This document shows, in pieces, positions 58,206 through 64,000 of a stretch of DNA of 64,000 nucleotides. The DNA is from Hansschlegelia quercus. Lineage in GTDB: Bacteria > Pseudomonadota > Alphaproteobacteria > Rhizobiales > Methylopilaceae. How positions within the stretch are numbered: position 1 is the first letter of the stretch; the number at the start of each line of letters is the position of its first letter. The notes below the pieces were generated by a model. The model made no database searches. It saw only the letters and a list, made by a program, of their open reading frames with translations, and was not told where the DNA came from. The position numbers and the translations under genes are program-made. The stretch spans positions 239,464 through 303,463 of the forward strand of contig NZ_SIUB01000005.1 of assembly GCF_004310425.1 (NCBI RefSeq). The letters are read 5' to 3'.

Positions 58206-59828
58206 ATGACGATCGCAGCTACCGAAGCGCCGATCTCGGCCGACGACACGCATCAACTGAAGCGAAGCATTTCCTGGACGGGGGCGTTCTGGGTGGCGAG
58301 CGGCGTGCCCGCCCTCGTCCTGTTCTCGATCGGCGGCATCGCCGGCACGACCGGCACCATCGCGGCCGCGATCTGGGCCGCCTCGATGTTCATGGGCTTC
58401 CTTCAGTCCTTCGTCTATGCGGAGATCGCGGGCCTGTTCCCGAACAAGTCCGGCGGCGCCTCGATCTACGGCGCGGCCGCCTGGGTGCGCTACGCGAAGC
58501 CGATCGCGCCGCTCTCAGTGTGGTGCAACTGGTTCGCCTGGTCGCCGGTGCTCTCGCTCGGCTGCTCGATCGCCGCGGCCTACATCCTGAACGCGATCGC
58601 CCCTGACGCCGCCTCTTCCGTCCGCACCTGGACGCTCGCCTCCGGCACGCTCGGGCCGGTGTCGTTCTCGCTGAACTCAGCGTTCTTCATCGGCGTCGCG
58701 CTGATGCTGCTGACCTTTGCGATCCAGCATCGCGGCATTCTCGGCACCGCCTCGGTCCAGAAATGGATCGGCATCCTCGTCATCGTGCCGCTCGCGATCG
58801 TAGGAATCGTGCCGCTGATCACCCATGGCGTGAACTGGTCGAACTTCTCGCCCTTCGTTCCGCTCGCCGTGGCCTACGCGCCTGAGCCGGGCGCCTGGAA
58901 CATCGGCGGCTGGACGCTGGTGCTCGGCGGCATGTTCATCGCCGCCTGGTCGACCTACGGCTTCGAGACCGCGGTCTGCTACACCTCCGAGTTCAAGGAG
59001 CCGAAGACCGACACGTTCAAGGCGATCTTCTTCTCCGGCCTGCTCTGCATCGCCTTCTTCGTGATCGTGCCGTTCACCTTCCAAAGCGAGCTCGGCCTCA
59101 CCGGCATGCTGGCGACGCCGATCGTCGACGGCTCGGGCGTGGCGGCCGCCATGGCGCACATGGTCGGCGGCGGCCCGATCGTCGAGAACGCGCTGGTCAT
59201 GCTCATGATCCTCGCGCTGCTGCTCTGCATCATGACCGCGATGGCCGGCTCGTCGCGCACGCTCTACCAGGGCTCGGTCGACGGCTGGCTCCCGCGCTAC
59301 CTCTCACACGTCAACCACCACGGCGCGCCGACCTCCGCGATGTGGACCGACCTCTGCTTCAACCTGATCCTGCTCGCGATCGCCTGCGCTGACGCCACCT
59401 CGTTCTTCTTCATCCTGGCGGTGTCGAACTGCGGGTACATCATCTTCAACTTCCTCAACCTGAACTCGGGCTGGATCCACCGCATCGACAGCGGCCACAT
59501 CGAGCGGCCCTACAAGGCGCCGACGATCGTCATCGCGCTGGGCGCCATCTTCGCCTTCGTCAACGCGGTCTTCATGGGCGCCGGCGCGAAGGTCTGGAAC
59601 CCGATGGCGCTGTGGGCCGGCATGATCACCGCGGCCCTCATCATCCCGGTGTTCTTCTTCCGGCACTACGTGCAGGACAAGGGCCGCTTCCCGGCGAAGA
59701 TGCTCGAGGATCTCGGCGTCGGCGAGGGCAACGAGACCCCGACCCGCAAGGCCGGCATGCTGCCCTACCTCACCCTGGCCGCCGGCGTCGCCGTCGTCCT
59801 CATCGCGAACGCGGTGTTCAAGCTCTGA
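58206..59828 (+). CDS. APC-family permease upstream of the dmm genes
   Basis: 540 residues from the ATG at 58206, preceded by GGAGGGGG. About 12-14 TM segments. APC features are a helix 1 stretch (FWVASGVPALVLFSIGGIAGTTGTIAAAIW), AGLFPNKSGGASIYGAAAWVRYA, the helix 6 loop YGFETAVCYTSEFKEPKTDTFKA, and MAGSSRTLYQGSVDGWLPRYLS. C-terminal HIERPYKAP is also typical. It lies directly before dmmABCD and near tmm/tdm, so uptake of di- or trimethylamine is likely though unproven. A strong terminator follows at 59838. Confidence 0.88.
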   Translation: MTIAATEAPISADDTHQLKRSISWTGAFWVASGVPALVLFSIGGIAGTTGTIAAAIWAASMFMGFLQSFVYAEIAGLFPNKSGGASIYGAAAWVRYAKPIAPLSVWCNWFAWSPVLSLGCSIAAAYILNAIAPDAASSVRTWTLASGTLGPVSFSLNSAFFIGVALMLLTFAIQHRGILGTASVQKWIGILVIVPLAIVGIVPLITHGVNWSNFSPFVPLAVAYAPEPGAWNIGGWTLVLGGMFIAAWSTYGFETAVCYTSEFKEPKTDTFKAIFFSGLLCIAFFVIVPFTFQSELGLTGMLATPIVDGSGVAAAMAHMVGGGPIVENALVMLMILALLLCIMTAMAGSSRTLYQGSVDGWLPRYLSHVNHHGAPTSAMWTDLCFNLILLAIACADATSFFFILAVSNCGYIIFNFLNLNSGWIHRIDSGHIERPYKAPTIVIALGAIFAFVNAVFMGAGAKVWNPMALWAGMITAALIIPVFFFRHYVQDKGRFPAKMLEDLGVGEGNETPTRKAGMLPYLTLAAGVAVVLIANAVFKL

Positions 59829-59837
59829 ACGAAGCCG

Positions 59838-59873
59838 GCCCCGGCGCTCACTTGAGCGTCGGGGCTTTTCTTT
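59838..59873 (+). terminator. Strong Rho-independent terminator before dmmA
   Basis: GCCCCGGCGCTC and GAGCGTCGGGGC form a 12-bp stem with a single G-U wobble and a 4-nt ACTT loop, then TTTTCTTT. It begins 9 bp after the permease stop. The likely dmmA start (59903) is only about 30 bp further, which leaves little room for a separate promoter. Confidence 0.9.
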
Positions 59874-59902
59874 GCAGTCACTTGAGTGATCGAGCCTCTC
59901 CC

Positions 59903-60508
59903 TTGACGACGCTTTCAGACATCAAGAGCCGACCGATCTATGCCGGCCTGAAGGTCGACGAATACGCCCGAAGGCACCTTGTCGCGGCCGAAGGCGAAGG
60001 CGCGCGCGCCGTGATCGAGGCCTTCTCCATGGCGCCCGAGGCGCTCGACCGCACGACCATCCTCTATTGCCCCGGCGGCTCCGCGGGACAGGACCACGAG
60101 ACGGCGCTCGCCGATCTCGCGCCGGATTTGATCCATGTGGCGCCGTCGATCGAGACCCTGCTGGTCCGCCTCAAAGGGATGCTGAATACGGCGACGATGG
60201 GAACGCGGCTCTACGCGACCGGCACCGAAGGCTTCATCGGCCAGGTGGTGGCCGCAGCGGTCGGCTTCGGCGTCGACCATCATTCGATCTTCACCGAGCA
60301 TCGCGGCTCGCTCGCCCGCCGCGTCCAGTGCGTGCACTGCAAGGGCATGACGGACAACGTCACCGCGACGCCGTTCACCTGTTCGCATTGCGGGCTGACC
60401 CTGTTCGTCCGCGATCACTATTCGCGCCGGCTCGGCGCCTTCCAGGGAGTCTGCGTCGACGCCGAGGAGCCGGGCGTGATCCCACCGGCCGAGGAGCTCT
60501 ACAAATGA
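59903..60508 (+). CDS. dmmA: Dimethylamine monooxygenase subunit DmmA
   Basis: 201 residues if it starts at the TTG at 59903 (TTLSDIKSRPIYAGLK), which matches the usual SIKSRPVY-type beginning; another in-frame TTG lies at 59882. The middle part looks Rossmann-like (TILYCPGGSAGQ, MGTRLYATGTEGFIGQVV). The C-terminus has a zinc-ribbon-like pair C143xxC146 and C160xxC163 (CVHCKGM, CSHCGLTL) and ends RLGAFQGVCVDAEEPG, the DmmA signature. DmmA, B and C together oxidise dimethylamine to methylamine and formaldehyde with NADPH and O2. dmmB overlaps its stop (ATGA). Start position is uncertain. Confidence 0.9.
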   Translation: MTTLSDIKSRPIYAGLKVDEYARRHLVAAEGEGARAVIEAFSMAPEALDRTTILYCPGGSAGQDHETALADLAPDLIHVAPSIETLLVRLKGMLNTATMGTRLYATGTEGFIGQVVAAAVGFGVDHHSIFTEHRGSLARRVQCVHCKGMTDNVTATPFTCSHCGLTLFVRDHYSRRLGAFQGVCVDAEEPGVIPPAEELYK

Positions 60509-61467
60509 GCGGCGGCGTCGAGATTCTGGTGCGCGTCGCCGACATCGAGCAGGCGACCGCGACCGTGCGCCGCTTCACGCTGGCGCCGCTGTCAGGCGAG
60601 CCTTTGCCGGTCTATTCGGCCGGCGCCCATGTCGTCGTCACGATGGACGATGACGGCCACCGCATCCGCAACCCCTACTCGCTGATCTCCCGCGCACAGG
60701 ACGGCTCGCACTACCGGATCGGCGTGCTCAAGACGCCGAACTCGCGCGGCGGCTCGATCTACCTGCACGAGAAGGTCTGCGAAGGCGACGAACTCGTCAT
60801 CACCATGCCGGTGAACCTGTTCCCGATCGTGCGGACGGGGCGCAAGCACGTGCTGGTCGCGGGCGGCATCGGCGTGACGCCGATCTACGCCATGGCGGAG
60901 GAGCTGAGAGCGGCGAGCGCGCCTTACGAGATCCACTACGCGATGCGCGACGCCTCCTGCGGCGCCTTCGCCGACGAACTCGTCGAGATGCACGGCGACA
61001 AGGTCCGGCTCTACCGCGACGACGCCCAAGAGGTCATCCGCGTCGACGCCATCCTGCCGCACCAGCCGCTCGGGACGCATCTCTACGTCTGCGGCCCCGA
61101 AGGCATGATCGACGCGATCCTCGCCGGCGGCCGCAAGGCCGGCTGGCCGGTCGAGAACCTGCATTCCGAGCGCTTCCTCGCGCCGATGGGAGGCGCGCCA
61201 TTCTCCGTGGCGCTGGCGAAAGCCGGCATCACCGCGACCGTGCGCTCCGACCAGAGCCTGCTCGAGGCGATCGAGGAGGCCGGCGTCGACGCGCCCTATC
61301 TCTGCCGCGGCGGCGCCTGCGGTCAGTGCGAGACCAGGGTCATCTCCGCCGACGGCGAGCTCATCCACAACGACCACTACCTGTCGGACGAGGAAAAAGC
61401 GTCCGGCGCCAAGATCATGACCTGCGTCTCGCGGCTGAAAGGCCGCGAGCTGGTGCTCGACCTGTGA
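60505..61467 (+). CDS. dmmB: Dimethylamine monooxygenase reductase subunit DmmB
   Basis: 320 residues from the ATG overlapping dmmA. An N-terminal ferredoxin reductase-type flavin domain (RNPYSLISRAQDGSHYRIGV), then a nucleotide domain (LVAGGIGVTPIYAMAEELR, YVCGPEGMIDAI). The C-terminal plant-type 2Fe-2S domain has CRGGACGQCETRV and the fourth Cys in IMTCVSR. This order (flavin, NAD(P), 2Fe-2S) is that of phthalate dioxygenase reductase. It should pass electrons from NADPH to the heme-type DmmC. Upstream of dmmC lie 51 bp. Confidence 0.93.
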   Translation: MSGGVEILVRVADIEQATATVRRFTLAPLSGEPLPVYSAGAHVVVTMDDDGHRIRNPYSLISRAQDGSHYRIGVLKTPNSRGGSIYLHEKVCEGDELVITMPVNLFPIVRTGRKHVLVAGGIGVTPIYAMAEELRAASAPYEIHYAMRDASCGAFADELVEMHGDKVRLYRDDAQEVIRVDAILPHQPLGTHLYVCGPEGMIDAILAGGRKAGWPVENLHSERFLAPMGGAPFSVALAKAGITATVRSDQSLLEAIEEAGVDAPYLCRGGACGQCETRVISADGELIHNDHYLSDEEKASGAKIMTCVSRLKGRELVLDL

Positions 61468-61518
61468 GCGCTCCCCGCTTCCACCCGTCCAAGAACTGAA
61501 CGCCGGAGAACGACCCCC

Positions 61519-62559
61519 ATGGGCATCCAGTTCAAGCAGGAAACCTTCCGCGACGATTACACCTTCTCGAACTCGCCGGAAGCGATCCGGCGGTTCCCGT
61601 TCCCGTTCGACCGCGACGAATACATGTATTCCGTCAACATCGAGCAGCACATGCCGGGGCCCCCGAAGTCCTATGTCGAGTTCCCGATCGACATCGACGA
61701 GCACTACGTCTCGGAAATGCGGGACCGGGCGATCGTCCTCAAGGAAGACCCGCTTCGTTGCCAGTCCCTGCCCCACATGCTGCCGGCGGAATGGGATCTC
61801 GTCGAGCTCCTGATGGACTCGATGTCGAAGCACTATCCCGAGCACTTCCAGCTCACCAAGGACGGCGACCGCTGGCATTGGGTGAACCAGCCGCTCGGGA
61901 TCGACCAGACATTCACCTTCGGCGACACGGCCACCCTGCCCTGCCCGCCGATGGAGTACATCACGCGCCAGTGCCAGGGCGACTTCGCGCTGCTCGACCA
62001 GCGCCAGGACAATCTCTGGATGGACGCCGGCATCGTCACGACGCAAGCCGACTGGTCGCTCGATTTCGACATCGGCATGAACTTCATGGAGTGGCACGGG
62101 CCGGTGCCGATCGCCCATGACATCGGCGTCTTCGACCGTGCGCTGAAGTTCCTGCTCAACCTCCAGCAGGGCCGCCCGGTGCGCCGCCTGAACTGGACGA
62201 TGACGATCAATCCGCGGCTCGACACCTCCCCCGAGAATTACCACAAATGGGGGCAGGAGAAGGCGACCGTCACGCCCGAGAACGTCGGCGACAAGGTGCA
62301 TCTCAGGGTCGAGCTGCAGGCGCTGTGGCGGCTGCCGCGCTCGAACGCGATCGTGTTCTCGATCCGGGCCTACCTCATCAGCATGGAAGAACTGGTGACG
62401 ATCCCGAAATGGGGCCGCCGCTTCCCGCGCATCCTGAAGAGCCTTCCCGAGCCGATCGCGAACTACAAGGGCCTGTCGCGCTACCGCGAGATGACCATCG
62501 ACTGGCTGTCGAAATACGACGACGGCCAGCCGACCTCGCCGGGATTTTTCCCGGACTGA
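61519..62559 (+). CDS. dmmC: Dimethylamine monooxygenase subunit DmmC (DUF3445, heme-dependent N-demethylase)
   Basis: 346 residues. The heme-dependent oxidative N-demethylase family shows KEDPLRCQSLPHMLPAEWDL, HWVNQPLGIDQTFTFGDTATLPC, PVPIAHDIGVFDRALKFLLNL, and LNWTMTINPRLDTSPE. HLRVELQALWRLPRSNAIVFSIRAYL, late in the protein, holds the RxEQ(x)L-type segment. No CxxCH or P450 Cys signature exists; the heme ligand cannot be named with certainty here. It is the probable catalytic subunit. A 170-bp repeat-bearing gap separates it from dmmD. Confidence 0.93.
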   Translation: MGIQFKQETFRDDYTFSNSPEAIRRFPFPFDRDEYMYSVNIEQHMPGPPKSYVEFPIDIDEHYVSEMRDRAIVLKEDPLRCQSLPHMLPAEWDLVELLMDSMSKHYPEHFQLTKDGDRWHWVNQPLGIDQTFTFGDTATLPCPPMEYITRQCQGDFALLDQRQDNLWMDAGIVTTQADWSLDFDIGMNFMEWHGPVPIAHDIGVFDRALKFLLNLQQGRPVRRLNWTMTINPRLDTSPENYHKWGQEKATVTPENVGDKVHLRVELQALWRLPRSNAIVFSIRAYLISMEELVTIPKWGRRFPRILKSLPEPIANYKGLSRYREMTIDWLSKYDDGQPTSPGFFPD

Positions 62560-62564
62560 GGCGG

Positions 62565-62700
62565 CGCCGACCGCGCTGCGCGCCTCGAGACGCCTTGGGG
62601 CTTCGTTCCGAAGCTCCTCAGCATGAGGACCGTAGCGGAAACTCGACGTTCCTCATCCTGCGGAGGCCCGAAGGGCCGTCGAAGGACGCACACCGTTTCT
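62565..62700. repeat. Dispersed palindromic repeat between dmmC and dmmD
   Basis: The gap contains CCTCA-GCA-TGAGG (62616-62628), CCTCATCCTGCGGAGG (from 62651) and the hairpin GGCCC-GAA-GGGCC (62665-62677), followed by GTCGAAGGACGCAC. This series is the CTCATCCTGAGG...GGCCCGAAGGGCC...TCGAAGGA element scattered through Hyphomicrobiales intergenic DNA. GGGGGA before the dmmD ATG is its ribosome-binding site. Whether the repeat stops, processes or stabilises the dmm transcript is unknown. Confidence 0.8.
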
Positions 62701-62729
62701 GTCAGAACACGACATCAGGGGGAACTCCC

Positions 62730-63860
62730 ATGAATCCCGCAGACCTGCCGCGCCAGTCGATCCTGAACGAGCGCCACAAGGCGCTGGGCTCCAAGCTCGA
62801 TGGCGAGTGGAACGGCATGCCGCTCGCCCAGACCTATGGCGGCTCGACCACCGACGAGGAGGTCGCAGCCACCCGCCACTCCGCAGGCCTGATCGACGTC
62901 TCGGCGCTGCGCCTGATCAATGTGAAGGGCCCGGATGCGGAGAAGGCGCTGAACGCCATGCTCACCTCGGACATGGCGAAGCTCAAACCCGGCCAGTCCG
63001 CGATCTCGAACCTCGTCGACGAGAACGGCTCGCTGATCGACGACGTGCTGGTCTACCGCAACAGCGTGGACGATTTCCGCCTGAGCCATGGCGGCGGCTC
63101 GCTGGAGGACGTGATCGACGGCTTCTTCCAGGGCGTCGACGCGACCTGGGAGAAGGACGACGACACCCACGTCCTGTCGCTGCAGGGCCCGAAGGCGCTC
63201 GAGATCCTTGCGCCCCACGCCTCTATCGACCTGAAGACGATCAGATATTTCGAGCATCAGCCGGCCGAGCTGTTCGATAAGGTGGTGACGCTCGCCCGCG
63301 GCGGCTATTCCGCCGAGCGCGGCTACGAGGTGTTCTGTTCAGCCGCCGACGCCGTCGAGATCTGGGACAAGATCCTTGAGGCAGGCGCGCCTTACGGCGC
63401 CATCCCGACCTCTTGGTCCTGCCTCGACACGGTGCGCATGGAAGGCGCGCTGCTGTTCTTCCCCTTCGACATGCCGAAAGGCGACGAGACCCCTTGGGAA
63501 GTCGGCGCCGACTGGACGGTCGATCTCTCGAAGCCCGCCTTCCACGGCAAGGAGGCGCTGGAGCGCCGCAAGAACGAGATCCGCACCGCCAATGTCGGCA
63601 TCGAGATCGACGCTCATGAGGCGATCGAGTCCGGCGCGAAGATCGTCAAGGACGGCAAGGAGATCGGCACGGTCAACTCGACCGCCTACAGCGCGCATCT
63701 CATGAAATCGATCGCGCTCGGCTCCGTGCCGCCGGAGTTCAAGGCCTGGGGCACGCAGTTCGAAGTCGTCTCCTCCCTCGGGACGTTCCCGGCGCATGTG
63801 GTGCGCACCCCGTTCTACGATCCCCACCGCATCCGGACGCATCCGCTCGACGAGCGGTGA
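62730..63860 (+). CDS. dmmD: DmmD, GcvT-family aminomethyltransferase of the dimethylamine pathway
   Basis: 376 residues from the ATG at 62730. The GcvT fold is clear: GGSTTDEEVAATRHSAGLIDVSALRLINVKGPDAEKAL, LVDENGSLIDDVLVY, THVLSLQGPKALEIL and ARGGYSAERGYEVFCSAADAVEIWDKI. The C-terminal domain has GADWTVDLSKPAFHGKEALERR. GcvT-like DmmD encoded with DmmABC probably moves the formaldehyde-level carbon from demethylation to tetrahydrofolate. In Ruegeria the order is dmmDABC; here dmmD is last and separated by a repeat. Confidence 0.9.
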   Translation: MNPADLPRQSILNERHKALGSKLDGEWNGMPLAQTYGGSTTDEEVAATRHSAGLIDVSALRLINVKGPDAEKALNAMLTSDMAKLKPGQSAISNLVDENGSLIDDVLVYRNSVDDFRLSHGGGSLEDVIDGFFQGVDATWEKDDDTHVLSLQGPKALEILAPHASIDLKTIRYFEHQPAELFDKVVTLARGGYSAERGYEVFCSAADAVEIWDKILEAGAPYGAIPTSWSCLDTVRMEGALLFFPFDMPKGDETPWEVGADWTVDLSKPAFHGKEALERRKNEIRTANVGIEIDAHEAIESGAKIVKDGKEIGTVNSTAYSAHLMKSIALGSVPPEFKAWGTQFEVVSSLGTFPAHVVRTPFYDPHRIRTHPLDER

Positions 63861-63902
63861 GTGGCACGGCGGGCGCTCGCGCCTTCCGCCTCGCCCCCAA
63901 GT

Positions 63903-63993
63903 CCGTCATCCCGGCCGAGGAATCAGCCGAGAGCCGGGATCGTCTTCAGGATGAAGCGCCCCTTTTTGACGACGATCCCGGCTCGGCCTGACG
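63903..63993. repeat. Intergenic inverted-repeat element after dmmD
   Basis: Outer arms CCGTCATCCCGGCCGAG and CTCGGCCTGACGG enclose inner arms at 63926-63944 (GCCGAGAGCCGGGATCGTC) and 63971-63987 (GACGATCCCGGCTCGGC), which pair with a 2-nt bulge. CCCCTTTTTGAC lies in the loop. It is of the same GTCATCCCGG type as the element at 44873-44969 and could end the dmm transcript. It runs close to the window's right edge. Confidence 0.7.
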
Positions 63994-64000
63994 GCCGTCC

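Overview
The window is GC-rich (by eye roughly two thirds G+C), densely packed chromosomal DNA, most likely from a Hyphomicrobiales (Rhizobiales) alphaproteobacterium. Supporting signs are the rnd/lptA/lptB/rpoN/hpf block, a class I lysyl-tRNA synthetase, long runs of genes joined by 4-bp ATGA/GTGA overlaps, and the hairpin-type intergenic repeats common in this order. I see no IS element, prophage, CRISPR array or replication origin. The genus cannot be fixed from the sequence; the methylated-amine genes are those of methylotrophic or amine-using alphaproteobacteria.

Layout. (1) 1-16 kb, housekeeping: hpf (cut by the left edge), rpoN, lptB, lptA, rnd, tRNA-Leu, a nucleoside-sugar-epimerase-like protein, a sugar/choline nucleotidyltransferase, a LexA-like S24 regulator, a DUF952 gene, pyrD, a sarcosine-oxidase-like flavoenzyme, a class I LysRS, an orphan solute-binding protein, a GT2 glycosyltransferase, an SCO protein and tRNA-Gly. 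(2) 16.2-34.2 kb, a catabolic island: GMC oxidoreductase, aldehyde dehydrogenase, NCS1 permease and a cytosine-deaminase-like enzyme; then a MarR regulator on the other strand; then a ten-gene operon of a cyclic amidohydrolase, a formamidase-like hydrolase, a three-gene molybdenum hydroxylase (small subunit fused to a CoxG domain) and a five-gene Liv-type ABC importer. The parts fit uptake, side-chain oxidation, deamination, ring hydroxylation and ring opening of a 5-substituted aminopyrimidine-like compound. A sequence block shared by both promoter regions suggests one regulon. (3) 34.2-36.9 kb: a 41-residue acidic protein, a stress-type SDR, cyanase and a lipid kinase. (4) 36.9-42.7 kb: a caa3-type cytochrome oxidase operon with a subunit I-III fusion and a triheme cytochrome c. 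(5) 42.8-48.7 kb: a PAS-GGDEF-EAL protein, cheB-cheR and a soluble chemoreceptor. (6) 48.8-64 kb: a methylated-amine region. On the minus strand lie tmm (TMA to TMAO), tdm (TMAO to dimethylamine plus formaldehyde) and a flavin amine oxidase. On the plus strand lie three small membrane proteins with an APC permease, two unknown genes, a second APC permease, and dmmA-dmmB-dmmC-dmmD (dimethylamine to methylamine). Genes for monomethylamine use are not in view.

The best candidates for something undescribed are the 16-34 kb N-heterocycle module, whose CodA-like enzyme has Cys at the position that excludes 5-substituted pyrimidines in E. coli CodA, and the permease with three coupled small membrane proteins beside tmm. 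Sequence oddities include coxB with an apparent ATC start, a DUF952 gene with no standard start codon, no lptC beside lptA, and a strong terminator 30 bp before dmmA.
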